Notes under the pieces: generated by a model
What the model was told of the DNA's origin: nothing
The model's database searches: none
What the model saw: only the letters and a program-made list of their open reading frames with translations
Shown here: positions 20,973 to 32,214 of the stretch, piece by piece
Position numbering within the stretch: position 1 is the first letter of the stretch
How the letters are laid out: each line of letters starts with the position of its first letter
DNA from: Pseudoalteromonas sp. NC201
GTDB lineage: Bacteria; Pseudomonadota; Gammaproteobacteria; Enterobacterales; Alteromonadaceae
Reading direction: 5' to 3'
NCBI RefSeq assembly: GCF_002850255.1
Contig: NZ_CP022522.1
Coordinates: 3,586,501 to 3,650,500, forward strand
DNA length: 64,000 nt
Program-made: the position numbers and the translations under genes

Positions 20973-22121
20973 ATGAAATTGCCCGCTTTTATGGAAATGT
21001 ATCAGCAACTGATCGCCGCGCCATCTATCAGTGCATTAGAAGAAAGTCTCAACATGAGTAATCAGAATGTGATCCACCTACTCGCACAGTGGTGCGAAAC
21101 GTTAGGATTTACTGTCGAAGTAACAGAGCTTGAACATGCAAAAGGAAAATATAATCTAATTGCAAGACGAGGTAATGGCGATGGTGGATTAATGTTGGCC
21201 GGCCACACGGATACCGTGCCGTTCGACGATAGCCGCTGGCAATTTGATCCTTTTAAATTAAGCGAGCAAGATAATAAATTATATGGTCTTGGAAGTATTG
21301 ATATGAAAGGTTTTTTTGCTTTCGTATTGAATGCAATCTCAGAGCTTGATGAATTACAGCAAAATGCACCTATCATGATTTTAGCCACCGCCGATGAAGA
21401 AACCACCATGGCTGGCGCTCAGGAAATTGCTAAACATCCAAGCTTGAAGCCGGCGCGCTGCGTTATTGGTGAACCCACCGATATGGTGCCGGTATTTACC
21501 CACAAAGGCCATATGACGACCGCCATCCGTATAGTTGGTCGTTCAGGCCATAGCTCAGATCCAGAGCGTGGCTTAAATGCTATTGAAATCATGCATCAGG
21601 TGATTGCAAATTTATTAAAATTAAGAGAAGAATTAAAGAATAAATATTCAACTCCACATTTTGCTATTCCTTACCCAACTTTAAACCTTGGACACATTCA
21701 TGGCGGCGACAATGCCAACCGTATTTGTGGCTGTTGTGAATTACATATTGATATGCGCCCTTTGCCAGGTCTGAGCATCAAAGAACTACAAGCCATGCTC
21801 ACGGCAGCCGTAGCACCAATCAATACACATTATCCGAATAGTGTCTCGGTTATAGATATGCACGAACCTATTCCGGCTTTTACCGGCTCGACGGATTCTG
21901 CTTTGGTGAAAATGGCTGAACGCCTGTCAGGACAACAAGCAATTGCTGTAAACTATTGTACCGAAGCACCATTTCTACAACAGCTAGGCTGCGAAACTAT
22001 CGTCATGGGCCCGGGTTCAATTAATCAAGCACATCAGCCAAATGAATATCTCAATATGGAAAAAATAAAACCATCTCAAGCGATTATTAAAGCGCTAATC
22101 AAAGATTGCTGCTTTAGTTAA
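20973..22121 (+). CDS. argE: N-acetylornithine deacetylase
   Basis: M20 zinc hydrolase converting N-acetylornithine to ornithine. 382 aa with metal-binding motifs [10 protein letters not shown], the catalytic DMKGFFAF, the Glu pair in [16 protein letters not shown], and a late EAPFLQQLG / [10 protein letters not shown] with the last His ligand. Preceded by TAGGA. It is divergent from argC and shares the ARG box region. Its presence shows the linear acetyl pathway, consistent with ArgH(A) supplying N-acetylglutamate. Confidence 0.96.
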   Translation: MKLPAFMEMYQQLIAAPSISALEESLNMSNQNVIHLLAQWCETLGFTVEVTELEHAKGKYNLIARRGNGDGGLMLAGHTDTVPFDDSRWQFDPFKLSEQDNKLYGLGSIDMKGFFAFVLNAISELDELQQNAPIMILATADEETTMAGAQEIAKHPSLKPARCVIGEPTDMVPVFTHKGHMTTAIRIVGRSGHSSDPERGLNAIEIMHQVIANLLKLREELKNKYSTPHFAIPYPTLNLGHIHGGDNANRICGCCELHIDMRPLPGLSIKELQAMLTAAVAPINTHYPNSVSVIDMHEPIPAFTGSTDSALVKMAERLSGQQAIAVNYCTEAPFLQQLGCETIVMGPGSINQAHQPNEYLNMEKIKPSQAIIKALIKDCCFS

Positions 22122-22185
22122 ACATTCCGAACGAACAAGAAAAGCCACCTTAGCTGAAGTGACCCCTTAAAGTTGGACATTTCTA

Positions 22186-22880
22186 TTATGCGGCTTCCAA
22201 CGCCTGATTTCGGTATTCTACCGGAATCAGGCCTTTTAATTTGACCTTAATCCGATCGTTATTGTAATAATCAATATATTCATCAATACATGCCATAAGT
22301 TGCTCGGCACTGTCAAAGTGGTAACCATGGTACATTTCTGATTTTAAAAGCGTGAAGAAATTTGCAGCCACTGTATTATCAAAACAATTTCATTTTCTCA
22401 ATACACTCCGATTAATTTTTATTTTTCAAAATTTTATGACAACCATGGTGCTGGTATTGCCACCCTTGTTCGCTATGTAGAACCAAGGATCATACTTGAC
22501 TTAATTCACTCATCGCTTTATCTAGCATCTCAGTCACGAGATGCAATTTAGGTGTGGTCGCGACAGTATGGCTAACAATTTCTTGATTAAATAAATCGAT
22601 AATAGGAGATAAATACATTTTTTCACCTGCCACTTTACATTCTGTCACATCGGTCATCCACTTTTCATTTGGTTTAGTCCATGTGAAGTTTCGATTCATG
22701 ATATTTGGTGCAATACGTCCAACTAATCCTTTATATGAACGATATTTCTCCGGCCTTACAGTCGATTTTAACCCTAGTTTTGCCATTAAACACTGAACCA
22801 TTTTATGATTAAGTAGATACCTTCTTTACGCAAAACATAATGAATACGCCAACAACCATACCGAGCATTTAAAGTCTGCG
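22186..22880 (-). pseudogene. IS3-family transposase OrfB remnant, multiple frameshifts
   Basis: Pieces in different frames match an OrfB integrase in order: YGCWRIHYVLRKEGI, then the segment with KYRSYKGLVGRIAPNIMNR and WMTDVTEC (first catalytic Asp), then a broken GWQYQHHG region, then VAANFFTLLKSEMYHG near the C-terminus. Frameshifts interrupt it near 22800 and between 22370 and 22490. The Glu of the usual AENFF motif is Ala here, so the catalytic triad is lost as well. Confidence 0.85.
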
Positions 22881-22919
22881 GAATTTTCATAATCAGAGGT
22901 AAAATGAAGATGAACCATG

Positions 22920-23045
22920 GATTATATAAACAGAAGTCCAATACCTAATCAGTCTAAAACTGATAGAAAACTCTTGATTCGATGATTCACCATCAAGACA
23001 ACGCTGTGCGATGCACAGCTTTAATTCTCTGATGTATGTAGACAT
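22920..23045 (-). pseudogene. IS3-family OrfA remnant
   Basis: A start at 23045 (MSTYIRELKLCIAQRCLDG) reads about 40 residues resembling an IS3 OrfA helix-turn-helix protein, with the IRYWTSVY motif. It then loses the rest by deletion and stop. It supports the insertion-sequence call. Confidence 0.6.
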
Positions 23046-23139
23046 AAAATAACCCCCAATGTTGGTGTCCAACTACTGGGGGTCAGTTCAAACTGCTAGA
23101 TTTTTTCTAAAGCGTGTAGTGCTTAAGAGATGATGTTTA

Positions 23140-24822
<1,683 letters not shown>

Positions 24823-24836
24823 CTAAAAAGTATTAA

Positions 24837-25124
24837 TTATTCTACGATGCCTAAGATGTTATCTTCGCGCATGATCAGGTACTCTTGACCTTCGATCTTT
24901 TCAGTTTTTTCGATGTAAGAGCCGAACAACACTGTGTCGCCAGCTTTTACTTGTAGTGCTTTAGTTTCACCATTGTCCAACACGCGGCCGTTGCCTACTG
25001 CAACTACTTCACCACGTGAAGACTTTTCAGCTGCAGAACCAGTTAACACAATGCCGCCAGCTGACTTTGTTTCTTCTTCAAGACGCTTAACAATGACGCG
25101 ATCATGTAAAGGACGAATGTTCAT
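24837..25124 (-). CDS. groES: Co-chaperonin GroES (10 kDa)
   Basis: 95-aa lid of the GroEL chamber, with N-terminus [18 protein letters not shown] and the mobile-loop stretch [15 protein letters not shown]. Ribosome site AGGAGAAC. It is the first gene of groES-groEL, with fxsA upstream on the same strand as in E. coli. Confidence 0.99.
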   Translation of the reverse strand: MNIRPLHDRVIVKRLEEETKSAGGIVLTGSAAEKSSRGEVVAVGNGRVLDNGETKALQVKAGDTVLFGSYIEKTEKIEGQEYLIMREDNILGIVE

Positions 25125-25231
25125 TTATATAGTTCTCCTAACAGTTTCTGAACAATGACAGAAATAATGCTTTTTTAAGGCGCTGTTACATCCACAGGTT
25201 GTGGTTAACACACGCAATTTTAATTGCTTTC

Positions 25232-25262
25232 ATTTATGGGGATGGGCAAATTAAAACCCAAG
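25232..25262 (-). promoter_or_regulatory. Sigma32 (heat-shock) promoter of groESL
   Basis: On the minus strand CTTGGG (25257-25262) is followed after 15 bases by CCCCATAAAT (25232-25241). The pattern CCATCCCCAT matches the -10 of the E. coli groE sigma32 promoter, and CTTGGG approximates CTTGAA. It lies about 107 bp upstream of groES, overlapping the region after fxsA. Confidence 0.8.
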
Positions 25263-25280
25263 AGAAAAAACCAAAAAAAT

Positions 25281-25793
25281 TTAGTCTTTTCTTTCGTATT
25301 CACCTTCAATCGTTGTTGAAGAATTTCTACCCGATTGATTTTTAAATGGATCTCTAATTTCTTCCTGCTGATCCGCACGCTCGTCGCGTGATTGATTAGC
25401 AAACGGTGACTGACCTGAATGCATGCCTGTTTGCACTCTTACGGTGGCATGGGCTAAAAGCGACTGCGCCAGCTTTTTTCTAACGGCTGGGGTTAACAGT
25501 AAAAAACCTAATACATCGGTCATGATCCCAGGCGTCATCAATAGCACACCGGCAATGATCACACACAAACCAGTAAATAAATCTTGTGCAGGCAATTGCC
25601 CACGAGACATCTGTTGCTGTACGTTGACATAAGCGCCAAGACCCTGCTGTTTAACCAGTCTTGCCCCTAAAATGGCGGTACCAATTACAAGCGCAATGGT
25701 AGCAAAACCGCCTATCACCTCGCTGACTTGGATCAGCAAAGCAATTTCAATAATCGGAATAGCGATAAATAAAATAAATAAGAATCTAAACAT
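25281..25793 (-). CDS. fxsA: FxsA family membrane protein
   Basis: 170 aa with N-terminal membrane segments (FRFLFILFIAIPIIEIALLI; FATIALVIGTAILGARL), a central FTGLCVIIAGVLLMTPGIMTDVLGFLLL block diagnostic of FxsA, and a charged, Gln-rich C-terminal tail. In E. coli FxsA overproduction relieves F-exclusion of phage T7; its normal role is unclear. The fxsA-groES-groEL order is conserved. Confidence 0.92.
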   Translation of the reverse strand: MFRFLFILFIAIPIIEIALLIQVSEVIGGFATIALVIGTAILGARLVKQQGLGAYVNVQQQMSRGQLPAQDLFTGLCVIIAGVLLMTPGIMTDVLGFLLLTPAVRKKLAQSLLAHATVRVQTGMHSGQSPFANQSRDERADQQEEIRDPFKNQSGRNSSTTIEGEYERKD

Positions 25794-25910
25794 ACTTTCT
25801 CCAAATCTACGAAAGATAAATATGGGTGCTAAGGTCTTAATTCAAGCGATACAAGTAAGACGCTTTAGAAAAGAGGAGCTATCCGCTAAGATGCCATTAC
25901 TAACCCTAAA

Positions 25911-26243
25911 ATGGAAATGGCAATGGGCGTAAGATATAAACTCGTCTTATCTACATGCGATTCGGTTGCAGAAGCGCGTAAGATTGCAACGCAACTTGTA
26001 ACGCAAAAACTTGCAGCTTGTGTGAACCTAATCCCAGCAGTGGAATCTATTTATGTTTGGGAAGGTCAGGTTGAACATGCACAAGAAACCAAGCTGTTAA
26101 TCAAGACAAAATCCGAAAAACTAGAGCAAGTGATGGCCGCTATTCGCGACTTACACAGTTATGATGTCCCAGAAATTCAAGTCGTGGACGTCACCAGTGG
26201 CAACTTAGCTTATTTCAAATGGATGGACGAGGTATTATTGTAA
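25911..26243 (+). CDS. cutA: CutA divalent-ion tolerance family protein
   Basis: Up to 110-aa trimeric CutA1 protein with the conserved core KLAACVNLIPAVESIYVWEG and LHSYDVPEIQVVDV. Linked genetically to copper tolerance in E. coli, with biochemical role unsettled. Three in-frame ATGs lie at 25911, 25917 and 25923. The last (MGVRYKL) has GGA at the best spacing and may be the real start. The stop overlaps dsbD by one base (TAATG), the same cutA-dsbD order as in E. coli. Confidence 0.93.
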   Translation: MEMAMGVRYKLVLSTCDSVAEARKIATQLVTQKLAACVNLIPAVESIYVWEGQVEHAQETKLLIKTKSEKLEQVMAAIRDLHSYDVPEIQVVDVTSGNLAYFKWMDEVLL

Positions 26244-28069
26244 TGCGACTCTTAGTAGTTCTTTTCTCATTGCTGATGTGGTTTCCCGCGCAAGCAAACA
26301 ATGCGGTGCTAGACAGCTTACTGGCTCCTAAACAACAGACTTTTTTACCAGTAAAAGAAGCATTCAAGTTCGATTTTGACCAGCAAGGCAACACCTTGTT
26401 TGTGGGTTGGGACATCGCCGACGGCTATTACTTATATAAGAAGAATCTTCAAATTATCGCCAAACAAGCCGACATCCAAGTGCCAGAGCTTGAACAAGGC
26501 AAGATGGTTGAAGATGAGTTTTTTGGTCGCACTGAAGTCTACTTTAATAACTTATCTGTTATCTCTAGGCTCAGTAATATCGAGCAAGGTGCAATCGTAA
26601 AAATACGCTATCAGGGCTGCGCAGAAGCTGGGCTTTGCTACCCGCCAGAAATTGTTGAAGTGCCGTTAAGCACGATTGCGGGAGAAAAGCCAAAAACCAC
26701 ATCAACCAAAGCTCCTGAAACAAAAGCAGCAGAGACAAAAGCAGAAGTTCAAAGCGACATCGCGCCTGTGGATAACGATAATTTGTCTTTCACTGAGCAG
26801 TTAATGCAGCGCAGCTTAGTTGCGAATATTTTGACTTTCTTTGGCCTTGGTATTGGCCTTGCGTTTACCCCTTGTGTATTCCCGATGTTCCCGATTTTGT
26901 CGAGCCTCATCGCCGGTCAACAAGGCCTTTCGACTAAAAAAGCCTTCAGTTTGTCTTTTGTTTATGTGCAAGGTATGGCGGTCACTTACGCTGCGCTTGG
27001 GTTAGTCGTTGCGTATTTCGGTGGCCAAATTCAAGGCTACTTGCAGCATCCCGCGGTACTTATCAGCTTTAGTATATTGTTCGTCGCACTCGCGCTATCT
27101 ATGTTTGGGGTTTACGAAATTCGTTTACCTAGCGGCATGATGGATAAACTCACTCAGCTCAGTAACAAGCAAAAAGGCGGCAATTACTGGGGCGTATTCA
27201 TTATGGGTGTACTATCAGGACTTATTGCATCGCCCTGCACCACGGCTCCACTTTCCGGCGCGCTATTATTTGTCGCGCAAAGTGGTGATTATGTGGTGGG
27301 CGCGGTAACCCTATATGCACTTAGCTTGGGCATGGGCCTACCGCTATTACTGCTAGGTACCTCAGGTGGAAAATTACTACCAAAAGCAGGTGGCTGGATG
27401 GATCAGGTCAAAACGCTATTTGGTTTTGTGATGCTCTTCGTACCGCTTATCCTTTTAGAGCGCATACTCGATGCGACAGTGATTGTCTCACTTGCCGGTG
27501 GCCTCGCCGTAGCAACAGCACTCTACTTGCATTATTGGCAAAGCCAATTACAGGCAGGAAAAGGTAAAACCACATTGTGGGGCTTTGCGATCACCCTGTT
27601 TATTGTTGGCTTATACGCATTAAAAACAAGCTTGTTTCCTGCACCTACAGCTGTTGTAAGTACTGCATCGACTCAAGCAGAGGCCGTTACCGGAGAGCAG
27701 AAGTTTAAGCTACTACCTGACTTAGCCGCGCTTAAAGTCGCCGTTACTGAGGCCAATGCCAAGGGCAAAGTGCCTATCGTTGATTTATACGCAGAGTGGT
27801 GTGTTGCGTGTAAAGAGTTTGAAAAATACACTTTCCCGAAACCTGAAGTACAAGCACAGTTTAAAGATTATGAGCTATTAAAGCTCGACTTGACCAAAGC
27901 CAATGACAACACCCAAGAGATCATGGAAGCATTCACGGTGTTTGGTTTGCCGACTATTTTAATCTTTGATAGCCAAGGTAATGAGATGCCAGCACACCGC
28001 ATCACAGGCTTCTTAGATGCAAAAGACTTTGCTGCCCACCTAGAAAAGGCCAAGCAGGACGCAAAGTAA
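26243..28069 (+). CDS. dsbD: Thiol:disulfide interchange protein DsbD
   Basis: Carries electrons from cytoplasmic thioredoxin to periplasmic DsbC/DsbG and cytochrome maturation. About 608 aa with signal peptide MRLLVVLFSLLMWFPAQA. The periplasmic alpha domain has the Cys pair in YQGCAEAGLCYPPE. The eight-helix beta domain has FTPCVFPMFPILSSL and IASPCTTAPLSGA. The C-terminal thioredoxin-like gamma domain has EWCVACKEF. All six redox cysteines are present. The ATG at 26243 follows GAGG inside the cutA end; the upstream in-frame ATG at 26219 lies inside cutA. Confidence 0.97.
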   Translation: MRLLVVLFSLLMWFPAQANNAVLDSLLAPKQQTFLPVKEAFKFDFDQQGNTLFVGWDIADGYYLYKKNLQIIAKQADIQVPELEQGKMVEDEFFGRTEVYFNNLSVISRLSNIEQGAIVKIRYQGCAEAGLCYPPEIVEVPLSTIAGEKPKTTSTKAPETKAAETKAEVQSDIAPVDNDNLSFTEQLMQRSLVANILTFFGLGIGLAFTPCVFPMFPILSSLIAGQQGLSTKKAFSLSFVYVQGMAVTYAALGLVVAYFGGQIQGYLQHPAVLISFSILFVALALSMFGVYEIRLPSGMMDKLTQLSNKQKGGNYWGVFIMGVLSGLIASPCTTAPLSGALLFVAQSGDYVVGAVTLYALSLGMGLPLLLLGTSGGKLLPKAGGWMDQVKTLFGFVMLFVPLILLERILDATVIVSLAGGLAVATALYLHYWQSQLQAGKGKTTLWGFAITLFIVGLYALKTSLFPAPTAVVSTASTQAEAVTGEQKFKLLPDLAALKVAVTEANAKGKVPIVDLYAEWCVACKEFEKYTFPKPEVQAQFKDYELLKLDLTKANDNTQEIMEAFTVFGLPTILIFDSQGNEMPAHRITGFLDAKDFAAHLEKAKQDAK

Positions 28070-28076
28070 CCATTTT

Positions 28077-28098
28077 AGGGGCAAGCTTGTTTGCCCCT
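28077..28098 (+). terminator. Terminator of cutA-dsbD
   Basis: Eight-base stem AGGGGCAA / TTGCCCCT with a 6-base loop, 7 bp after the dsbD stop. It is followed by a pyrimidine-rich CTCCCCTTCT rather than a clean T-run. Confidence 0.65.
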
Positions 28099-28264
28099 CT
28101 CCCCTTCTGATTAGACCAGTATTTTGCTGCTATTTACCTCGAACTCTCTATAATACTCCACGAAATGGAGAAATATTTGCTATTTGCTGGAATTCGGCTT
28201 AAGTTAACAAGCCATACAGTCTAAATTTTTGGCTAATGCTTTAGTTAAAGGAAGTTCGCGTAAT

Positions 28265-28726
28265 ATGTCTGCAAAATTAAAGATTTTATTAGTAAACGGC
28301 CCTAATTTAAATATGCTAGGTCGCCGTGAGCCGCACAAGTACGGCACGCAAACTCTCAACGAAATTGTTGACGCATTAACTGAATATGCAGAAGCACAGC
28401 AAGTCAGCTTGTCACACATTCAAAGTAATAGTGAAGCGCAGCTAATCGAGGCTATTCACGCTCAATATGAACAATGCGATGCGATTATCATTAATCCTGC
28501 CGCATTTACCCATACGAGCATTGCCCTTCGAGACGCTTTACTCAGTGTGGACATCCCTTTTTATGAAGTACACATCACCAATGTGTACGCCAGAGAGCCA
28601 TTTCGTCACAAGTCTTATTTTTCTGATGTGGCGGAAGGCGTGATATGTGGATTAGGCGCGTTGGGCTATCGTGCTGCATTTGATGCAGCGTTAGCGCAAT
28701 TGCGAAAACAAAATAACTCAAATTAA
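28265..28726 (+). CDS. aroQ: Type II 3-dehydroquinate dehydratase
   Basis: Shikimate pathway dehydratase. 153 aa with [19 protein letters not shown] (catalytic Arg/Tyr loop), [29 protein letters not shown] (catalytic His) and [19 protein letters not shown]. The ATG at 28265 has AAGGAAG upstream; the longer frame from 28229 would start inside the ribosome-site region. It forms the conserved aroQ-accB-accC cluster. Confidence 0.96.
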   Translation: MSAKLKILLVNGPNLNMLGRREPHKYGTQTLNEIVDALTEYAEAQQVSLSHIQSNSEAQLIEAIHAQYEQCDAIIINPAAFTHTSIALRDALLSVDIPFYEVHITNVYAREPFRHKSYFSDVAEGVICGLGALGYRAAFDAALAQLRKQNNSN

Positions 28727-28745
28727 CTAACAGGCGGGTCATTGT

Positions 28746-29207
28746 ATGGATATTCGCAAGATCAAAAAACTTATCGAGCTAGTAGAAGAATCAGGTATTG
28801 CAGAGCTAGAAATCACTGAAGGTGAAGAGTCAGTACGTATCAATCGCCACAGCAGTGCACCAGTTTATGCGCAACCTCAACAATACATGGCAGCTCCAGC
28901 GGCACCTGCACCAGCAGCACCTGCGGCGGCTCCTGCAGTAGAAGCAGCACCAGCAGAAAGCAGCGCACCTGCGGGTCACCAAGTTAAGTCTCCTATGGTT
29001 GGTACTTTCTACACAGCTTCTTCTCCAACAGCAGCGGCATACGTTGAAGTAGGTTCAAAAGTAAATGTTGGCGACACACTTTGTATCGTTGAAGCCATGA
29101 AGATGATGAACCAGATCGAATCAGACAAAGCTGGTGTAGTGAAAGCAATCCTAGTTGAAAACGGTGAGCCAGTAGAATTCGACCAACCGCTATTCATTAT
29201 CGAATAA
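28746..29207 (+). CDS. accB: Biotin carboxyl carrier protein of acetyl-CoA carboxylase
   Basis: 153-aa biotin carrier. The N-terminal [20 protein letters not shown] and an Ala/Pro linker (about residues 45-80) precede the biotinyl domain with the lysine in [11 protein letters not shown] near residue 118. It is translated 19 bp after aroQ and 20 bp before accC, its catalytic partner. Confidence 0.98.
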   Translation: MDIRKIKKLIELVEESGIAELEITEGEESVRINRHSSAPVYAQPQQYMAAPAAPAPAAPAAAPAVEAAPAESSAPAGHQVKSPMVGTFYTASSPTAAAYVEVGSKVNVGDTLCIVEAMKMMNQIESDKAGVVKAILVENGEPVEFDQPLFIIE

Positions 29208-29227
29208 TTACGCAGAAGGTCAACGTT

Positions 29228-30574
29228 ATGTTAGATAAAGTAGTCATTGCAAACCGAGGTGAAATTGCACTTCGCGTATTGCGTGCCTGCAAGGAGCTAG
29301 GTATTAAGACGGTTGCTGTGCACTCAACAGCTGACCGCGACCTAAAACACGTTCTTCTTGCAGATGAAACCATTTGTATCGGAAAACCTGCGGCAAGCGA
29401 AAGCTACCTTGATATTCCTCGTATTATCGCAGCGGCAGAAGTCACTGACGCGGTTGCTATTCACCCAGGTTACGGTTTCCTTTCTGAAAATGCTGACTTT
29501 GCAGACCAAGTTGAGCAAAGTGGCTTTATCTTTATCGGTCCAAAGGGCGACACTATTCGCCTAATGGGTGATAAAGTATCAGCAATTGAAGCGATGAGAA
29601 AAGCAGGCGTACCTTGCGTGCCAGGTTCTGATGGTCCATTGACAGATGACAACGACCGCAATACGCAGATCGCTAAGCGTATCGGCTACCCAGTTATCAT
29701 CAAAGCGGCTGGCGGCGGCGGTGGTCGTGGTATGCGTGTCGTTCGCAACGAAAAAGAACTTGCAAACTCTATCGCCTTAACACAACAAGAAGCGAAGCAG
29801 TTCTTCGGTAACGGCATGGTTTACATGGAAAAATTCCTAGAAAACCCACGCCATATCGAAGTTCAAGTACTCGCTGACGGTCAAGGCAATGCAATCCACC
29901 TAGGTGAGCGCGACTGTTCAATGCAGCGTCGTCACCAAAAAGTAGTGGAAGAAGCTCCTGCACCAGGGATCACAGCAGAAATGCGTAAATACATTGGTGA
30001 TCGCTGTACTCGTGCATGTATCGAGATTGGTTATCGCGGTGCAGGTACGTTTGAATTCTTATACGAAAACGGCGAGTTCTACTTCATTGAAATGAACACT
30101 CGTATTCAGGTTGAGCACCCAGTAACAGAAATGGTCACTGGCGTAGACTTAATCAAAGAGCAACTTAAGATTGCTGCTGGTCAACCGCTTTCTATCACAC
30201 AAGAAGACGTGGTGATCCGTGGTCACGCAATCGAGTGCCGTATTAACGCAGAAGACCCAGAGAGCTTTATCCCTTCACCGGGTAAAATTACACGCTTCCA
30301 CCCAGCAGGTGGCCTTGGGATCCGTTGGGACAGCCATATTTACGCTGATTACACAGTACCGCCACATTACGACTCGATGATCGGTAAGTTAATCACTTAT
30401 GGTGAGAACCGTGATGTTGCGATCGCTCGTGCTAAAAACGCACTAAATGAGCTAGTAATTGACGGGATTAAAACCAATACCCCGCTTCACAAGAAGATCT
30501 TGTCAGACGAGAACTTCCAAAACGGTGGCACAAATATCCACTACCTAGAGAAAAAACTAGGCATGCACCAATAA
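29228..30574 (+). CDS. accC: Biotin carboxylase of acetyl-CoA carboxylase
   Basis: ATP-dependent carboxylation of the AccB biotin, first step of fatty acid synthesis. 448 aa with ATP-grasp features: the glycine loop [48 protein letters not shown] and [18 protein letters not shown] with catalytic Glu/Arg residues. It ends the aroQ-accB-accC operon at a good terminator. Confidence 0.98.
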   Translation: MLDKVVIANRGEIALRVLRACKELGIKTVAVHSTADRDLKHVLLADETICIGKPAASESYLDIPRIIAAAEVTDAVAIHPGYGFLSENADFADQVEQSGFIFIGPKGDTIRLMGDKVSAIEAMRKAGVPCVPGSDGPLTDDNDRNTQIAKRIGYPVIIKAAGGGGGRGMRVVRNEKELANSIALTQQEAKQFFGNGMVYMEKFLENPRHIEVQVLADGQGNAIHLGERDCSMQRRHQKVVEEAPAPGITAEMRKYIGDRCTRACIEIGYRGAGTFEFLYENGEFYFIEMNTRIQVEHPVTEMVTGVDLIKEQLKIAAGQPLSITQEDVVIRGHAIECRINAEDPESFIPSPGKITRFHPAGGLGIRWDSHIYADYTVPPHYDSMIGKLITYGENRDVAIARAKNALNELVIDGIKTNTPLHKKILSDENFQNGGTNIHYLEKKLGMHQ

Positions 30575-30591
30575 CCTAATTCGTTCTCCTA

Positions 30592-30620
30592 AAAGAGGCC
30601 GGCCAATTGCCGGCTTCTTT
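30592..30620 (+). terminator. Rho-independent terminator after accC
   Basis: GCCGGC / GCCGGC stem extended by A-T/G-C pairs (AAAGAG with CTTCTTT) around a 5-base loop, ending in a T-rich tail. Confidence 0.88.
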
Positions 30621-30840
30621 TATCTCTGCCCTACTTCCAGCGAACGTTACTGCTTGCTCATCTTGTGTTTACAGCAAAAATCCAACCCGAATTCTAAGTA
30701 ACTCTATTTTTTTACACTGCAAAACCAGACCAGTACTTACCTCACCATTTTAATGATCCGCACAACGCAACACCCTAACCGCTACAACATTGGCTTAATA
30801 TTGAGCGATCAATCCATTCGCCCCGACTTTTTCACGTTTT
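30621..30840. other. Intergenic stretch without recognised feature
   Basis: 220 bases between the accC terminator and the tRNA promoter. No frame has a start with a ribosome site, and no known RNA motif was recognised. Confidence 0.4.
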
Positions 30841-30844
30841 AATA

Positions 30845-30873
30845 GTGACAAGCCTGTTAAAAATTTTTATACT
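30845..30873 (+). promoter_or_regulatory. Sigma70 promoter of the tRNA region
   Basis: GTGACA (30845-30850), a 17-base spacer and TATACT (30868-30873), followed by a GC-rich discriminator GCCTGCGC typical of stringently controlled tRNA/rRNA promoters. It lies about 45 bp before the first tRNA-like fragment. Confidence 0.7.
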
Positions 30874-30916
30874 GCCTGCGCTTTCAGTGATTTACCTTTA
30901 AACCACAAAGCAAAAT

Positions 30917-30958
30917 TGCCCTATAGCTCAGTTGGGTAAACTTTCAAAGAAAGTTTAC
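30917..30958 (+). repeat. Truncated tRNA 5' end, copy 1, followed by a perfect hairpin
   Basis: TGCCCTATAGCTCAGTTGGG repeats the first 19-20 bases of the intact tRNA at 31184, with a changed first base. The tRNA then breaks off into GTAAACTTTC-AAA-GAAAGTTTAC, a 10-bp perfect hairpin at 30936-30958. No anticodon arm or CCA end follows. Confidence 0.7.
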
Positions 30959-31058
30959 GTCGAGGAAGCAAAGGGATATTAGCGCAGCGACCCTGAGCGT
31001 TGAATCCGAGACCGGAACCAAGCTTCATGGACGAATATAACGCGCAAAAATACAAAAT

Positions 31059-31078
31059 GGCCCTATAGCTCAGTTGGG
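31059..31078 (+). repeat. Truncated tRNA 5' end, copy 2
   Basis: GGCCCTATAGCTCAGTTGG is identical to the start of the intact tRNA, preceded by ATACAAAAT as at the third copy. It then diverges into a hairpin-forming sequence (GAAGCAGCGCTTCGCAGCTT region). The 40-60 bases before copies 2 and 3 are also similar (GCTTCATGGA.GAAT....), so the repeat unit is about 125-140 bp. Confidence 0.7.
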
Positions 31079-31183
31079 CGAATCAAGACCGAAGCAGCGC
31101 TTCGCAGCTTGATGAGGTGGAGGCAGGACGCCGACAGGATATTGCTTCATGGATGAATTTAATGAGCACTTACAATACAAAAT

Positions 31184-31260
31184 GGCCCTATAGCTCAGTT
31201 GGTTAGAGCGCACGACTCATAATCGTTAGGTCCCTGGTTCGAGTCCAGGTGGGGCCACCA
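31184..31260 (+). tRNA. tRNA with CAT anticodon, most likely tRNA-Ile2 (lysidine type); elongator Met is the alternative
   Basis: 77 nt including encoded CCA. The acceptor stem GGCCCTA pairs with TGGGGCC, the D arm is AGCTCAGTTGGTTAGAGC, the anticodon loop CTCATAA is closed by CGA/TCG pairs, and the T arm is CCTGG-TTCGAGT-CCAGG. The GGCCC acceptor and the CGACTCATAATCG arm resemble enterobacterial tRNA-Ile2 (GGCCCCTT...) more than elongator Met (GGCTACG...). In Ile2, TilS converts the C of CAT to lysidine so that it reads AUA. An accessory island follows directly. Confidence 0.93.
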
Positions 31261-31479
31261 TTTTTACAAGCTTCCCAAGTAAACACCTACTAACAGCAAT
31301 TACCTTGTGCTACCTCTGTGCTACTCTAAGCATTAGAGTTTTACTTTGATTTACCATCGTTTAGGTATGTATAATGCCCAATTATGTTTATTAATCCTCT
31401 GTATCTATTTTTAGTTAGTGTCCATACTTAGCTCTAAAGATAACAACTCAAGATCAAAAAAAATTAAGGCTTAGCTATT

Positions 31480-32205
31480 ATGAAACGGCTTTTGGAATCA
31501 GATATAAAATCCTTAACCATCAAAGAACTAATAAAACGTAAGCTTTTAAATAAAGACTCTCTGATCATGAGTGAATTAGTAGTTGGCAACTTTTTAAGAA
31601 GAGTTGATTTAGCATTTACGTATCAAAATCGCTTGATAGCCATAGAGATAAAAAGCGAAGCAGATTCGCTCTATCGGCTCTCTGGTCAGTTGGATACGTA
31701 CCTTCAATACTTTGATAAGGTTATAGTTGTAGCTGATTCAAAGTTTATCCCCAAGCTTATATCTGAATCGCCAGCTAATATAGGCCTTTGGGAGTTAGAA
31801 AAAAATACAATCAAAGTAAGACGTAAAGGCCGCTTTCAACAAAACGTTTCAAAAGAAAATTTATTAGATTTTCTTGATGTTGTAGATTTGCTAAAGCTTA
31901 CATCAAACTTGAATTTCAAAGTTGATAGAAATAGAGCTGATCTGGAACAAGCTGCAAAAAAACTTTCAAAAGCTGTAATCAAGAGCGCGGCTTTGAAAGC
32001 TCTTCAAAGGAAGTTTAGGGAACCAACAAGTCGTTTCTTAACACAAACATGTTCTGATGAAATTAAGACAGAAGACTTAAAGTTATTAAGCAGATTTCAA
32101 GAGCAAAAAAGTTTTGCAGAAGAAAGTAGAAAACAAAACTTTGATTTCTGGAACAATCTAGATAACTACCTAGTTAGCTTGAAAAGCTTCGCTGAAAGTG
32201 TATAA
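31480..32205 (+). CDS. sce7726 family protein, PD-(D/E)XK nuclease-like
   Basis: 241 aa. About residues 35-90 look like a PD-(D/E)XK core: FLRRVDLAF (Asp), LIAIEIKSEADSLYRLSGQL (E-x-K), and YFDKVIVVADSKF. This matches the sce7726 family, which I recall as often lying next to T4 beta-like proteins, as here (convergent, 9-bp gap). The C-terminal 100 residues are Lys/Ser-rich helices. No partner methylase is seen. Function is unknown; a nucleic-acid-cleaving defence role is a hypothesis. The region is more AT-rich than the flanking core genes, fitting transfer into the tRNA-adjacent site. Confidence 0.75.
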   Translation: MKRLLESDIKSLTIKELIKRKLLNKDSLIMSELVVGNFLRRVDLAFTYQNRLIAIEIKSEADSLYRLSGQLDTYLQYFDKVIVVADSKFIPKLISESPANIGLWELEKNTIKVRRKGRFQQNVSKENLLDFLDVVDLLKLTSNLNFKVDRNRADLEQAAKKLSKAVIKSAALKALQRKFREPTSRFLTQTCSDEIKTEDLKLLSRFQEQKSFAEESRKQNFDFWNNLDNYLVSLKSFAESV

Positions 32206-32214
32206 CTAAAGTTA

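Larger units (their letters stand above)
22155..23090 (-). mobile_element. Decayed IS3-family insertion sequence
   Basis: About 936 bp bounded by matching inverted ends: TGAAGTGACCCC..AAAGTTGGACA on the left and, reversed, TGAACTGACCCC..GTAGTTGGACA on the right. The ends and the orfA/orfB remnants match the IS3 family, IS51/IS150-like group. It is about 300 bp shorter than complete members, which I attribute to a deletion across the orfA-orfB junction. Flanks show no clear target duplication. It lies between argE and groL. Confidence 0.85.

Noticed and set aside
30917..31180. CRISPR-like array from the repeated 20-mers
   Set aside because: The repeats are tRNA 5' ends spaced 125-140 bp apart with unequal, partly similar spacers and no cas genes.
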